Assembly: GCF_030410135.1 (NCBI RefSeq)
Contig: NZ_JAUGQQ010000002.1
Span: forward strand, 462,204-526,203
Reading direction: 5' to 3'
DNA: 64,000 bases
Origin: Aequorivita aurantiaca
Lineage (GTDB): Bacteria; Bacteroidota; Bacteroidia; Flavobacteriales; Flavobacteriaceae
Of this stretch, positions 26,632 to 36,240 are shown one piece after another. The number at the start of each line of letters is the position of its first letter. The stretch's first letter is position 1. The position numbers and the translations under genes were made by a program. Below the pieces are notes generated by a model. It had not been told where the DNA came from and did not search any database. It saw only the letters and a list, made by a program, of their open reading frames with translations.

Positions 26632-27678
26632 ATGAAATTTTATAATCTTTTAGCACCTACCCTTTTACTGCTTTTGATGGGCAGTTGCGGAAATAAATCT
26701 GAAGAAAAAAAAGACGCTTTTTCGCTTGAAATAAAGAACACAAATAAAACTTACACAACCGAGGATGTGCTTAACATCGTTCTAAATAATAAAAAGAATA
26801 TTGAAACAGATTCCATTGTTTATTTTTTAAATGAAGAAAGAATTGACGTGTCAAACAATACCGTTTCCCTTGCCGGGAAAAAACTGGGTGAAAAAATTTT
26901 AAAAGCCACAATTTACAGTGAAGGCGAAACATATGAAGCCACACAGAAAATTACTATTTTATCCTCCATAAAACCAAAATTGTACACATATAAAATTCTG
27001 GAAACCTATCCGCACGATATAAAAGCTTATACACAAGGGCTGGAATTCGAAAATGATACTTTATATGAAAGCACGGGCCAATATAAAGAATCCACCCTTC
27101 GAAAAACCGACTACAAAACGGGCGAAGTACTAAAAATGCTGAAACTTGCAGATCAGTATTTTGGAGAAGGACTCACTATTTTAAACAACAAAATCTATCA
27201 ACTTACTTGGCGTGAGAACACTGGATTTATATACAATCTGAACACCATGGAGCAGACCGGAACCTTCGTTTACGGAAAAAGTAAGGAAGGGTGGGGTTTG
27301 TGCCACGACGCCGAAAACAATATTTATAAAAGTGACGGCACAGATAGAATTTGGACTTTGAGCTCCAACACCCTTGCCGAAAAGGATTACATTGAAATTT
27401 TCACAAATACCAGCAAAATTAACAGTGTGAATGAGCTGGAATGGGTGGAAGGAAAAATATATGCCAACGTATATCAACAAGGCTCCATTGCCATTATTGA
27501 TCCCTCAAATGGTGCGGTTGAAGGTGTGATAGACTTAACGGACCTTAAAGATAAGGTTACCCAACACCCGGGACTGGACGTTCTGAATGGGATTGCCTAT
27601 AATGGCGAACCGAACATTCTTTATATTACCGGAAAAAATTGGGACAAACTTTTTAAAATTGAGATAGTTTTAAAATAA
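26632..27678 (+). CDS. Glutaminyl-peptide cyclotransferase (plant/bacterial type), lipoprotein
   Basis: A 348-residue lipoprotein (lipobox ending at LMGSC). After a small beta domain (about 25-110) comes a five-bladed propeller typical of the plant/bacterial glutaminyl cyclase family: YPHDIKAYTQGLEFEND, YESTGQYKESTLRK, YFGEGLTILNNKIYQLTW, GWGLCHD, INSVNELEWVEGKIYANVY and LNGIAYN. The enzyme turns N-terminal glutamine into pyroglutamate on proteins. Many T9SS and Sec-exported proteins of this phylum start with Gln after signal cleavage, as several proteins in this window would, so a role in maturing exported proteins is a sensible inference. Periplasm-facing. Confidence 0.92.
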   Translation: MKFYNLLAPTLLLLLMGSCGNKSEEKKDAFSLEIKNTNKTYTTEDVLNIVLNNKKNIETDSIVYFLNEERIDVSNNTVSLAGKKLGEKILKATIYSEGETYEATQKITILSSIKPKLYTYKILETYPHDIKAYTQGLEFENDTLYESTGQYKESTLRKTDYKTGEVLKMLKLADQYFGEGLTILNNKIYQLTWRENTGFIYNLNTMEQTGTFVYGKSKEGWGLCHDAENNIYKSDGTDRIWTLSSNTLAEKDYIEIFTNTSKINSVNELEWVEGKIYANVYQQGSIAIIDPSNGAVEGVIDLTDLKDKVTQHPGLDVLNGIAYNGEPNILYITGKNWDKLFKIEIVLK

Positions 27679-27785
27679 TTCCTTTTCAAATCTTCAATCT
27701 ACCTTTCAAAACTTCGACACTTTATTTCCCAGTTCACAATAATAACCTTCACAAAAAGTTATATTTTTACCAAAATTATACTTGA

Positions 27786-29300
27786 ATGAGGTATTTATAC
27801 GGATTGGGCATTGTGTGTTGCCTTGTAATGTGGAGTTCGTGCCGCAATGACTTTGAAACGGTGCCCAGCACTGGAAGTTTAGAATTTTCAAAGGACACTG
27901 TTTATTTAGACACCGTTTTTTCAAACATCGGCTCCAGCACCTATAATTTGAAAGTTTACAACAGAAGTGATGAGGATATAAACATTCCCATGGTTCGCTT
28001 GGCAGAGGGTGAAGCTTCCAACTATCGGCTGAACGTGGATGGGATGCCGGGCAAAATTTTCGAAAACGTCCAGATTCTTGCCAAGGACAGTATTTTCATT
28101 TTTATTGAAACCACCTTTAACGTTAATAATCTTCCCGAAAATCCAAAGGAATTTCTTTATACTGACCAATTATTGTTTGACACCGGTGGCAACCAACAAA
28201 AAGTAGAATTGGTAACGCTGATAAAAGATGCTGTATTCCTTTTCCCGGAAAAATATGCTGATGGAACCTATGAAACCCTCACATTGGGAACAGGTGTTGA
28301 CACAGTGGAGGTTAGAGGCTTCTTTCTGGAAGATTCAGAACTGACTTTTACAAACGAAAAACCTTATGTTATTTATGGTTATGCGGCTGTTCCCGGCAAT
28401 AAAACACTTTCCGTGGAGGCGGGTGCCCGCGTGCATTTTCATAATGGTGCTGGAATTATTGTGGCCCAGGGCGGGTCAATTCAATCTATTGGCGCCCCTA
28501 GTTCGGACCCAGAGGCCCTGGAAAACGAAATTATTTTTGAAGGCGATAGATTGGAACCCGGTTTCGCCAAAGTGCCTGGCCAATGGCTTACTATTTGGCT
28601 AACGGAAGGAAGTGTCAACAATGAATTTAAGCATACAACAATAAAAAACAGCACAGTCGGTCTTTTGGTTGATAATAGCCCTGTGATTCTTTCAAACGTT
28701 CAGATTTACAACAATGCAAACATTGGTTTGTTGGCGCGAAATAGCTTAATTATCGGAGAAAATATGGTTATCAATAATAGTGGTCAATCGTCATTAGCCA
28801 TACAATTGGGTGGTAATTATGAATTTAGGCACTGTACTTTTGCCAATTATTGGACCGGAAGTTTTCGCTCTTTCCCTTCTGTTTCAGTTGACAATACCTT
28901 TAAAACTGAAACTGATCTTTTTATTGCAGATTTAATTAAGGCTGATTTTATAAACTGTATTATTTACGGCAATGAACGCCGAGAGCTTTCGCTTTACCAA
29001 GATACTCGTAGTGCCTTCAACTTCAAGTTTGAAAACTCTTTAATCCATTTTGAAGACCCAACGGGTGAATTTAGCAACAATCCATTGTATGATTTTTCAA
29101 ATCCGGCATTATATCCTGCAACCAAGTTTAATTTGGATCCGGTTTTTAAAGCCACTGAAATGAATAATTTTAATATTGAAACGGGAGCCTCTGGTGCCGA
29201 CGGCATAGGAAAACCGGGCGTACTTCCCTTAAAAGATTTGAACGGCGTGGATAGAAGCAATCCTAGAGATGCCGGGGTATACGAGAGTATAGAATTTTAA
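27786..29300 (+). CDS. Lipoprotein with right-handed beta-helix region
   Basis: A 504-residue lipoprotein (lipobox WSSC near residue 19). An N-terminal Ig-like domain (about 30-135: LEFSKDTVYLDTVFSNIGSSTYNLKVYN) precedes a parallel beta-helix made of short repeated turns, for example GARVHFHNGAGIIVAQGGSI, NEFKHTTIKNSTVGLLVDNSP and LIIGENMVINNSGQSSLAI. It ends with a phrase common to this group, RSNPRDAGVYE. The fold suggests a surface carbohydrate-binding or structural protein; no catalytic residues can be pointed to. It follows the glutaminyl cyclase gene by 107 bp and is closed by a terminator. Confidence 0.82.
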   Translation: MRYLYGLGIVCCLVMWSSCRNDFETVPSTGSLEFSKDTVYLDTVFSNIGSSTYNLKVYNRSDEDINIPMVRLAEGEASNYRLNVDGMPGKIFENVQILAKDSIFIFIETTFNVNNLPENPKEFLYTDQLLFDTGGNQQKVELVTLIKDAVFLFPEKYADGTYETLTLGTGVDTVEVRGFFLEDSELTFTNEKPYVIYGYAAVPGNKTLSVEAGARVHFHNGAGIIVAQGGSIQSIGAPSSDPEALENEIIFEGDRLEPGFAKVPGQWLTIWLTEGSVNNEFKHTTIKNSTVGLLVDNSPVILSNVQIYNNANIGLLARNSLIIGENMVINNSGQSSLAIQLGGNYEFRHCTFANYWTGSFRSFPSVSVDNTFKTETDLFIADLIKADFINCIIYGNERRELSLYQDTRSAFNFKFENSLIHFEDPTGEFSNNPLYDFSNPALYPATKFNLDPVFKATEMNNFNIETGASGADGIGKPGVLPLKDLNGVDRSNPRDAGVYESIEF

Positions 29301-29322
29301 GTTTCCAAAAACATTCATAGAC

Positions 29323-29349
29323 AACCCGTCCCATATGACGGGTTTTTTA
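29323..29349 (+). terminator. Rho-independent terminator
   Basis: Stem AACCCGTC/GACGGGTT, 6-base loop and a T run, 22 bp after the beta-helix lipoprotein gene. Confidence 0.88.
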
Positions 29350-29368
29350 TTTTGAATTTTTAAAAGAA

Positions 29369-29896
29369 TCACTTTGTTTTTAACCATTTCAGTTTAAAGT
29401 TGGCGTTTTTTCGTTCCACAGGTTGCATAATCAAAGTATCGCCATTGATATAAAATCTTCTATCGGCAGTTAGTCCAAATTCTGATGGGTTTGAGTGGGA
29501 AATTTTGAAATGCGAAACTATACTATCTGCTTCCGAAACTTTGTATGTACCTATATAGTAATAAGATTTCGTAATATGTTTCAAGGCATCTAAAGGAATG
29601 GAATCGTTGAAATTCAGGAACTGAATTCCCGCTGTTTCAAACCCTTTTTCATAAAGGTGAAGTGCGACGTGACCAGTTTCTTCATAAAGCAAATAGCCAT
29701 CCATTCCGCCTTTATAGTCACGCCACGTATTTGTAGTAGTGTCGCGAACTTTCATACTCTCAAGCTTCCAAAAACCATTCAGTTTTGGCAATTCGGACCT
29801 TTTGTTTTGACAAGCAAACAATATGGAGAAGATTCCCACTGATGCCATAACAACCAATGTTTTCTGAATTCTCAAATTTCCAAAATTAGTAATCAA
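29369..29896 (-). CDS. Lipocalin-like lipoprotein
   Basis: A 175-residue protein with a lipoprotein signal (hydrophobic core then LFAC). The mature part starts with LNGFWKLESMKVRDTTTNTW, the W-x-L-E-S opening of lipocalin-like domains, and continues with DGYLLYEETGHVALHLYEKG. It is probably a small beta-barrel that binds a ligand or modulates an enzyme. The TTG at 29896 overlaps the end of the deaminase gene by 11 bp; a second TTG at 29875 gives a shorter, equally plausible signal peptide, so the start is uncertain. Last gene of the glyA-led leftward operon. Confidence 0.78.
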   Translation of the reverse strand: MITNFGNLRIQKTLVVMASVGIFSILFACQNKRSELPKLNGFWKLESMKVRDTTTNTWRDYKGGMDGYLLYEETGHVALHLYEKGFETAGIQFLNFNDSIPLDALKHITKSYYYIGTYKVSEADSIVSHFKISHSNPSEFGLTADRRFYINGDTLIMQPVERKNANFKLKWLKTK

Positions 29897-30365
29897 CTCT
29901 TCCCTCCTTTGCTTCCCATTTATGGAAAACGCCTTTACCTTCCTCCCTATTCAGATTTATAAATTTAATATTTCGGTTTTCAATATTTTTTTCAATTTCA
30001 TCATAAATAAAATGGTCATCAAAACCAATTTCCGCTGCATCTTCCTTTGTGCAGGCATAGTACACCGCCTTCGGGCGCGCCCAGTAAATTGCGCCCAAAC
30101 ACATTGGGCAAGGCTCGCAGGAAGTGTAAATTATACAATCAGCAAGTTGAAAAGTGTTCAGTTTTTCGCAAGCCTTTCGGATGGCGACAACCTCAGCGTG
30201 CGCCGTTGGGTCATTACTTGAAGTTACTTCATTAAAACCTTCCGCCACTATTTCGCCATTTTTTACAATTACTGCTCCAAAAGGCCCACCGGCGTTTGCG
30301 TCCATTCCTTTTGCTGAAAGTTCAATGGCTCGACTTATAAAATGTTTGTCCTGTTCGGTAATCAT
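29886..30365 (-). CDS. guaD: Guanine deaminase-type nucleoside deaminase
   Basis: A 159-residue zinc-dependent cytidine-deaminase-fold enzyme: zinc ligand and proton shuttle HAE at His56 and Glu58, and PCPMC with Cys86 and Cys89. Length and the C-terminal region fit guanine deaminases (GuaD) of the CDA superfamily, which convert guanine to xanthine. tRNA-adenosine deaminase (TadA) is the main alternative; the C-terminal tail (FHKWEAKEGRVDY) and the VKNGEIVAEGFNEV start favour GuaD. It sits between a hydrolase and a lipocalin-like gene in a tightly packed operon. Cytoplasmic. Confidence 0.85.
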   Translation of the reverse strand: MITEQDKHFISRAIELSAKGMDANAGGPFGAVIVKNGEIVAEGFNEVTSSNDPTAHAEVVAIRKACEKLNTFQLADCIIYTSCEPCPMCLGAIYWARPKAVYYACTKEDAAEIGFDDHFIYDEIEKNIENRNIKFINLNREEGKGVFHKWEAKEGRVDY

Positions 30366-30370
30366 TTATT

Positions 30371-31069
30371 TTAGTTTTTTTCGATTAAAAAATTGTTGAT
30401 AATGGAAGCTATTTTGTCAACCGGAGCACTTTCAATGGGATGCTTCAAGTTTTCAATTTTATGAAATTTTCCGTTGGGCAAAGCGTTCGCAACAGTTATC
30501 GATTCGATTTCGGTAGACATTACATCCAGTTCTCCGAGACAGATTAAGACCCGATTTTTTATTTCGGCTAAATCATCCAATTTTAAGGTTGTATCCCTTC
30601 CCAAATGTTGCATCATTTCGGCAGTATTTGCGACTAACCTTTTCCAATTTTGTTCGCCGTGAAGTTGTTTTAATCTGGCCGCGAAGGACGGAACTTTTTC
30701 TTCTATTTTTGCTGGATTAAGCATCTGCATTTCTTTTTCCGCAAAAGCAGGTGTCCATTCAAATTTTGTTCCCAAGGTTATAATTTTATCGACCAGATTT
30801 GGTTGCTTCCGCGCGAAATTTAAAGCCACATAACCACCCATACTATAACCGAAAATATCAATTTTTGAAATCCCGTTTTCGGTTAAAAAATCTGAAATGT
30901 TTTGGGTAAATAGTTCAATGGAGAAAATATTTTCACTTTCCAATTTTCCATGGCCTTCAAAATCCATTGTAAATACTTTTCTATGGGAAGAAAGAATTTC
31001 TTGCAATGGCAGAAACTGTTCCCTGCTTCCCAAAGCCCCGTGCAACAATAAAATTGGATTTTTCATCAC
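30371..31069 (-). CDS. Alpha/beta-fold hydrolase
   Basis: A 232-residue alpha/beta hydrolase. The oxyanion-hole region is LLHGALGS, the nucleophile elbow is GYSMGG with Ser76, an acidic residue follows in LGELDVMS, and the final His is in ENLKHPIES. It is similar in size and motifs to MenH-like and carboxylesterase members, but the substrate is not clear. It lies 18 bp after the acetyltransferase gene and 5 bp before the deaminase gene, in the glyA operon. Cytoplasmic. Confidence 0.88.
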   Translation of the reverse strand: MMKNPILLLHGALGSREQFLPLQEILSSHRKVFTMDFEGHGKLESENIFSIELFTQNISDFLTENGISKIDIFGYSMGGYVALNFARKQPNLVDKIITLGTKFEWTPAFAEKEMQMLNPAKIEEKVPSFAARLKQLHGEQNWKRLVANTAEMMQHLGRDTTLKLDDLAEIKNRVLICLGELDVMSTEIESITVANALPNGKFHKIENLKHPIESAPVDKIASIINNFLIEKN

Positions 31070-31087
31070 AAAAAAATTTAACAGGAA

Positions 31088-31582
31088 TTAGTTTGAAAAA
31101 AGTAGTAACTCTTCGCCATCTTCATATTGATATTTTCCCACTTCAGCAAGCCCGAGTTTTTTCAGCAATTTTATTGATGGAATATTCTCCGGCAGGGTAA
31201 TGCCCACAATCTTTTCGATTTTTAGCGTTTCGGCAGCATAATTCATCACAGCCTGCGCCGATTCAAACGCATATCCTTTGTTGGCGGCTTCCGGTAAAAA
31301 AGCAAATCCAACATCGGGATGATCAAGATTGGCCCGTTTATAAAGTCCGGAGGAACCAAGAGGTTCGCCGGTTTTTTTCAATGAAACCAGAAAAGGTCCG
31401 AAACCATATTTTTCATAACTGCTCAAATAATTTTTCTGCATATATGCTTCCGCATCCCCGATGGTATTAATATTTCTATCACCAATATTTTTGAGCCAGC
31501 CATCGCTGTTCATCAATTTATAAATAAAGGGAGCATCGCTAAGCGTGTACTCCCTTAATATAAGTCGTTCGGTTTCAATCAT
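31088..31582 (-). CDS. GNAT family N-acetyltransferase
   Basis: A 164-residue GNAT protein of the RimJ/RimL kind: it starts with ETERLILREYTLSDAPFIYKL and has the acetyl-CoA region VGFAFLPEAANKGYAFESAQAV, then LPENIPSIKLLKKLGLAEVG. Enzymes of this group acetylate ribosomal protein N-termini or small amines; the target here is unknown. It starts 1 bp after the glyA stop, which indicates tight co-expression. Confidence 0.9.
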   Translation of the reverse strand: MIETERLILREYTLSDAPFIYKLMNSDGWLKNIGDRNINTIGDAEAYMQKNYLSSYEKYGFGPFLVSLKKTGEPLGSSGLYKRANLDHPDVGFAFLPEAANKGYAFESAQAVMNYAAETLKIEKIVGITLPENIPSIKLLKKLGLAEVGKYQYEDGEELLLFSN

Positions 31583-31583
31583 C

Positions 31584-32858
31584 TCAATTTTTGAATAAAG
31601 GCAGGCCGGACATCATTTGGTTCACGGTTTCGGCAACGCTTTCAAGTTTTGTTTCATCTTGAAAATTTGTTATAACCTCATCAATCAAATCAACAATTTT
31701 TTCCATATCATTTTCCACCAAACCTCGCGTGGTTACTGCTGCCGTGCCAATTCGGATACCGCTGGTAACGAAAGGCGACTTATCATCAAACGGAACCATA
31801 TTTTTATTCACAGTAATATCTGCTTTGCCCAAAGCTTCCTCTGCTTCCTTTCCGGAAATATTTTTGTTGCGAAGGTCAATCAGCATCATATGGTTATCGG
31901 TACCGCCGGAAATTATATCGTAACCTTTTTCCACAAATTTCTGCGCCATTACTGCAGCGTTTTTTTTCACCTGCACCATATAATGAAGAAATTCGTCCGT
32001 CAGCGCCTCCCCGAAGGAAATTGCTTTTGCGGCGATGATATGCTCCAACGGTCCGCCTTGATTTCCGGGAAAAATGGCGCTGTCCAATAGGCTGCTCATT
32101 TTCTTTAAGTTTCCATTTTTCAGTTTATGGCCAAAGGGATTATCAAAATCCTTACCCATCAAAATCATTCCGCCACGCGGCCCGCGAAGGGTTTTATGGG
32201 TAGTTGTGGTAACAACATGGCAATGCGGAAGCGGATCGCCAATAATTCCCTTTGCTATCAATCCGGCTGGGTGTGCAATATCTGCGAAGAGAAGCGCGCC
32301 AATTTTATCGGCTATTGCGCGGAAACGTTTGTAATCTATTTCCCTAGAATATGCGGAAGCGCCAGCAATGATCATTTTGGGCTTTTCCTTTAATGCAATC
32401 TTTTCTACTTCATCGTAATCAATTCTTCCGGTTTCCCTATCCACGCCGTAAAAAACCGGATTATAGAGTCGCCCAGAAAAATTCACCGGCGACCCGTGGG
32501 TTAAATGCCCACCGTGGGAAAGATCGAATCCCAAATATTTGTCACCGGGATTTAAACAGGCAGCAAACACAGCCGTATTTGCCTGCGAACCACTGTGGGG
32601 TTGCACGTTTGCATATTCCGCCCCAAAAAGCGCTTTTGCGCGGTCAATGGCAATTTGTTCCACTTCGTCCACCACTTCGCAGCCGCCGTAATAGCGCTTG
32701 CCTGGATAACCTTCCGCATATTTATTGGTTAAAACAGAACCTGCTGCTTCCATAACCTGTTCGCTTACAAAATTCTCTGACGCAATTAGCTCCAGTCCGT
32801 TTAGTTGGCGTTGTTTTTCGGCTTCTATTAATTCAAAAATTTGTTCGTCGCGTTGCAT
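31584..32858 (-). CDS. glyA: Serine hydroxymethyltransferase
   Basis: A 424-residue PLP enzyme that converts serine and tetrahydrofolate to glycine and methylene-tetrahydrofolate. Diagnostic segments: [67 protein letters not shown], and the PLP-binding lysine in [18 protein letters not shown]. Length is normal for bacterial GlyA. It is the promoter-proximal gene of a leftward operon with an acetyltransferase, an alpha/beta hydrolase, a deaminase and a lipoprotein. Cytoplasmic. Confidence 0.97.
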   Translation of the reverse strand: MQRDEQIFELIEAEKQRQLNGLELIASENFVSEQVMEAAGSVLTNKYAEGYPGKRYYGGCEVVDEVEQIAIDRAKALFGAEYANVQPHSGSQANTAVFAACLNPGDKYLGFDLSHGGHLTHGSPVNFSGRLYNPVFYGVDRETGRIDYDEVEKIALKEKPKMIIAGASAYSREIDYKRFRAIADKIGALLFADIAHPAGLIAKGIIGDPLPHCHVVTTTTHKTLRGPRGGMILMGKDFDNPFGHKLKNGNLKKMSSLLDSAIFPGNQGGPLEHIIAAKAISFGEALTDEFLHYMVQVKKNAAVMAQKFVEKGYDIISGGTDNHMMLIDLRNKNISGKEAEEALGKADITVNKNMVPFDDKSPFVTSGIRIGTAAVTTRGLVENDMEKIVDLIDEVITNFQDETKLESVAETVNQMMSGLPLFKN

Positions 32859-33016
32859 ATAATGTTTTTGTTTTTAATGTTTAAAATCTATAAGAGTTAT
32901 AGCTTCCAAACCTTAAATCGAAAGGCATAAACTCTTACGAAAGTTAATTAAATCCAAAAATAGTAATTCCATTCGGGAACTATCATGAAATATATATATT
33001 TGGCAGAGAATTTTAC

Positions 33017-33033
33017 TAACACAGTAGGTGTTA
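33017..33033. promoter_or_regulatory. Inverted repeat TAACAC-N5-GTGTTA
   Basis: A perfect 6-bp inverted repeat in the 270-bp gap between the divergent glyA and fumarylacetoacetase genes. It overlaps a second small one (GTGT-taccg-ACAC). A TATATTTG box (32995-33002, plus strand) lies just upstream. Together they look like a regulated promoter for the rightward gene; this is an inference. The rest of the gap holds nothing recognisable. Confidence 0.35.
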
Positions 33034-33128
33034 CCGACACAATGTAAGCTAGAATTAATTCTTTGATTTCTAATATTTTGAATTTTTTTTACTTAGTTTT
33101 ATTTACAACTACAAAATAATTTTTTGAC

Positions 33129-34409
33129 ATGCCAATAACTGCCAACGATCCCAAACGAAAAACATGGCTCGAAACTCCGCCAGATACTGATTTTCCTATA
33201 CAGAACATTCCTTTTGGCGTGTTTTTGACACGAGATGATATTATAACAATTGGAACCCGAATTGGCGATTACGCCATCGACCTTGGCGCCCTGCATCAGT
33301 TAGGCTATTTCTCAGGAATTGAGTTGACCGATGATATTTTTCTTCAAGACACTTTAAACGATTTTATAAGCGATGGCAGAAAAACTTGGCGACTGGTTAG
33401 AAACAGGATCGCAGATATTTTTGACAATGAAAATCCAAAACTTCGCGACAATAATGAACACCGAAAACATATTCTATTTACGCTGGATGAAGTAGAAATG
33501 CAGCTTCCGGTGCAGGTGGGCGATTATACCGATTTTTACTCAAGCAAAGAGCACGCAACAAATGTGGGCACCATGTTTCGCGGGAAGGATAATGCTTTAA
33601 TGCCAAACTGGCTTCACATTCCCGTAGGCTATCATGGGCGCAGTTCCTCAATAATTCCCAGCGGCATAAATGCTCGCCGCCCTTGGGGGCAGACCCTTCC
33701 GGAGGGGGCCACGGAACCGATTTTTGGTCCATCAAAATTAGTTGATTTTGAACTTGAGATGGCTTTCATTACCACTGATGCAAATGTTTTGGGAGAGCCA
33801 ATTCCCGTTAATGAAGCCGAAGAATATATTTTCGGCCTGGTGCTGTTCAATGATTGGAGTGCACGCGATATTCAAAAGTGGGAATATGTGCCGCTCGGTC
33901 CCTTTCTGGCTAAAAACTTTGCCTCATCAATTTCACCTTGGATCGTAACTTTGGATGCGCTTCAACCTTTTAAAGTGGAAGGTCCCAAACCCATAATGGA
34001 ACAATTGCCCTACCTTCAGTATAAAGGAAAGAAAAGTTATGACATCAATTTAGAAGTTTACATTTGTCCGGAAAATGGCGAGGAAAATAAAATTTCCAAT
34101 TCAAACTTTAAATATATGTACTGGAATATGGCCCAGCAATTGGCGCATCATACCATTAATGGTTGCAACGTAAATAGTGGCGATATGATGGGCAGTGGCA
34201 CAATTTCCGGCCCATCGCAAGATTCCTATGGTTCCATGTTGGAACTAACATGGCGTGGCGAAAAACCAATAAAGCTTTCGGACGGAACCGAGCGAAAATT
34301 CATTAATGACAATGACACAGTTATTTTAAAAGGATTCTGCAAAAATGAAAATGTGCGAATAGGTTTTGGCGAATGTAGAACCAAACTGCTTCCCGCGATA
34401 AATATGTGA
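33129..34409 (+). CDS. fahA: Fumarylacetoacetase
   Basis: A 426-residue fumarylacetoacetate hydrolase, the last step of tyrosine breakdown, giving fumarate and acetoacetate. An N-terminal SH3-like domain is followed by the FAH fold with metal-binding Asp/Glu residues: VGDYTDFYSSKEHATNVGTM, PVGYHGRSSSIIPSG, VDFELEMAFIT, LFNDWSARDIQKWEYVPLGP and GTISGPSQDSYGSMLEL. Length is typical for the eukaryote-like family. No other tyrosine-degradation gene lies near, so it is probably regulated on its own. A terminator follows at once. Cytoplasmic. Confidence 0.96.
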   Translation: MPITANDPKRKTWLETPPDTDFPIQNIPFGVFLTRDDIITIGTRIGDYAIDLGALHQLGYFSGIELTDDIFLQDTLNDFISDGRKTWRLVRNRIADIFDNENPKLRDNNEHRKHILFTLDEVEMQLPVQVGDYTDFYSSKEHATNVGTMFRGKDNALMPNWLHIPVGYHGRSSSIIPSGINARRPWGQTLPEGATEPIFGPSKLVDFELEMAFITTDANVLGEPIPVNEAEEYIFGLVLFNDWSARDIQKWEYVPLGPFLAKNFASSISPWIVTLDALQPFKVEGPKPIMEQLPYLQYKGKKSYDINLEVYICPENGEENKISNSNFKYMYWNMAQQLAHHTINGCNVNSGDMMGSGTISGPSQDSYGSMLELTWRGEKPIKLSDGTERKFINDNDTVILKGFCKNENVRIGFGECRTKLLPAINM

Positions 34410-34433
34410 AAATTTTAATCTTCAAATATTAAT

Positions 34434-34471
34434 TCCTGCTCGGTTTCAAAAACCTTGCAGGATTTTTTTTT
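34434..34471 (+). terminator. Rho-independent terminator after fumarylacetoacetase
   Basis: Stem TCCTGC/GCAGGA with an inner GGTTT/AAACC pair, followed by eight or nine T. Confidence 0.85.
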
Positions 34472-34580
34472 AAGTGCCAATCTTATCAATATTTTTGGAG
34501 TTTAATTTTACAATTGGGTGAAGAAAACACATTGGCACTACAATTGTATTTTAGGTTCCAATAACCAAATCAATTTCGGT

Positions 34581-35762
34581 ATGAAAAATATTTATCTGTA
34601 CCTCATAGCAATTCTTTTTAGCCTATCCTGCAATAGCGTAAAACGCACCCAAAAGTTTGTCCTGCAAGGCAATTATGACGAAGCAATTGAACTTGCCGCC
34701 AAAAAATTGCAGAAGGATAAAGGCGCAAAGGAATATGATGCCCATATCAAACTATTGGAAGAAGCTTATTTAAAAGCCAAGGACGAAGACATTCGCAGAA
34801 TTGGTTTTCTTGAAAAAGAAAATAATATGGCCGGGGCCAAAGAAATTTATTATACTTATTTGGATTTGCAGGCGCGCCAAGATTTAATCCGCCCTTTACT
34901 TCCTCTTTACAGCAATGAAATGGGCAGAAACGCCAATTTTGTTTTTTCTGACTATTCCCAAGATTTAATTGGCGCGAAGGATGCTTATGTGAAGTCACTT
35001 TATCAAGAGGCCTCTATTTATATGCAGCGCAATACAAAACAGGATTATAGAAGCGCTTTTAATATTTTATGTGAACTAGATGAAGTGCAGCCAAATTACC
35101 GTGATGTTAACCAAATGAGGGATGACGCCCGTTTTTACGGTACCAATTTCGTTTTTGTAAATATAAACAATCATACCGGACAGTTTATTCCCTTTCGCCT
35201 GGAGCAGGATTTGCTAAACTTCAACACCTATGGATTGGACGAATTTTGGACGGAATATCACGCAAAACATGAGGCTGGAATCCAATATGATTTGGGAATC
35301 GATCTAAATTTTCAGCGCATACAGATTTCTCCCGAACGCATTTCAGATTCACAGTATTCCAGAAAGCAGCGGCTTAAGGACGGCTATGATTATAGGAGAG
35401 ACCGTAATGGAAACATTGTGCGCGATACTTTGGGAAATCCAATTAAAGTTGAAAAATTTATAGATGTTTCAGCGATCATTACTGTTACTACCCAACAAAA
35501 AAGTGCCCATATCGCGGGCACAGTTGTGTATAAAGACGTAAACACCCATAGGCAATTGAACAGTTTTCCAATTTCTTCGGAATTTATTTTTGAAAATGTC
35601 TTTGCTCGATATAGAGGCGATGAACGCGCCCTAAATGGTGAAGATTTGAGGTTGCTGAACAATTATTTTATTCCCTTTCCTAACAATGAACAAATTATAT
35701 TCGATGCGGGGAACTTATTGAAGGAAAGATTTAAGGAAATTCTGCGAAACAATTCCCTTTAA
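34581..35762 (+). CDS. Conserved hypothetical lipoprotein
   Basis: A 393-residue lipoprotein; the ATG at 34581 starts a clean lipoprotein signal (MKNIYLYLIAILFSLSC), whereas the longer frame start has 21 unlikely residues before it. The mature N-terminal part (about 20-110) looks like helical repeats (FVLQGNYDEAIELAAKKLQKDK), TPR-like. The C-terminal half is beta-rich and includes ISAIITVTTQQKSAHIAGTVVYKD-like strands (split by turns). No enzyme motifs were seen. It converges with ytxJ only 4 bp away. Function unknown; envelope location is inferred from the lipobox. Confidence 0.8.
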   Translation: MKNIYLYLIAILFSLSCNSVKRTQKFVLQGNYDEAIELAAKKLQKDKGAKEYDAHIKLLEEAYLKAKDEDIRRIGFLEKENNMAGAKEIYYTYLDLQARQDLIRPLLPLYSNEMGRNANFVFSDYSQDLIGAKDAYVKSLYQEASIYMQRNTKQDYRSAFNILCELDEVQPNYRDVNQMRDDARFYGTNFVFVNINNHTGQFIPFRLEQDLLNFNTYGLDEFWTEYHAKHEAGIQYDLGIDLNFQRIQISPERISDSQYSRKQRLKDGYDYRRDRNGNIVRDTLGNPIKVEKFIDVSAIITVTTQQKSAHIAGTVVYKDVNTHRQLNSFPISSEFIFENVFARYRGDERALNGEDLRLLNNYFIPFPNNEQIIFDAGNLLKERFKEILRNNSL

Positions 35763-35766
35763 AATT

Positions 35767-36159
35767 TTAGAGGAATTTTTTTAAATGTGAAGCCTCAATA
35801 GCATGGTGTGAATCGTGATGCACCACTACCCCATTTCTTATCACAATCATTTGCGGACTCTCGTGCTGCACTTTGAAACGAGAGGCAATTTCGTTTGAAA
35901 TGGCTCGATTTTCCAGAAGATCCAAATAATAAAGTTTCATTTGCTCGTCCGTTAAAGAATAATTCTTTTCGAAAAGTTTCATCACTCCTCTACTTGTCCC
36001 GCAGCGTGTTGAATGTTTAAAGATAGCAACCGGTTTCGTTTTGGACTGTTCCACAATTTCATCCAATTGCTCCAATTGACTGAGCACATGCCACGGAACT
36101 TCAATTATTTCTTCATTTGCAATGTCCCGTTGTGTTTTAAAAAGATCGCGTAATCCCAT
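35767..36159 (-). CDS. ytxJ: Bacillithiol-system redox protein YtxJ
   Basis: A 130-residue thioredoxin-fold monothiol protein: FKHSTRCGTSRG with the single active Cys53, ESPQMIVIRNG (cis-Pro region) and VVHHDSHHAI near the end, all diagnostic of the YtxJ family linked to bacillithiol redox chemistry. Bacteroidota are known to make bacillithiol. Cytoplasmic; presumed to reduce bacillithiol-protein disulphides. A consensus -7 box lies 17 bp upstream, and it diverges from clpB. Confidence 0.92.
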   Translation of the reverse strand: MGLRDLFKTQRDIANEEIIEVPWHVLSQLEQLDEIVEQSKTKPVAIFKHSTRCGTSRGVMKLFEKNYSLTDEQMKLYYLDLLENRAISNEIASRFKVQHESPQMIVIRNGVVVHHDSHHAIEASHLKKFL

Positions 36160-36175
36160 TGTTTTTTCTTTTTTA

Positions 36176-36183
36176 CAAAGCTA
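36176..36183 (-). promoter_or_regulatory. -7 box TAGCTTTG of ytxJ
   Basis: TAnnTTTG on the minus strand, 17 bp before the ATG at 36159. Confidence 0.6.
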
Positions 36184-36240
36184 CATTTTATAATTGCGGA
36201 TGTTTCTAAATGAAATTATAAAAATTTGTTTGTTAATCCC

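Noticed and set aside
26632..27678. Quinoprotein or PQQ-type propeller enzyme
   Set aside because: The order of motifs fits the glutaminyl cyclase family better and PQQ-binding residues are not seen.
32859..33128. Riboswitch or small gene in the glyA/fumarylacetoacetase gap
   Set aside because: No conserved riboswitch core, tRNA-like fold or credible frame; only short inverted repeats and a promoter-like box were seen.
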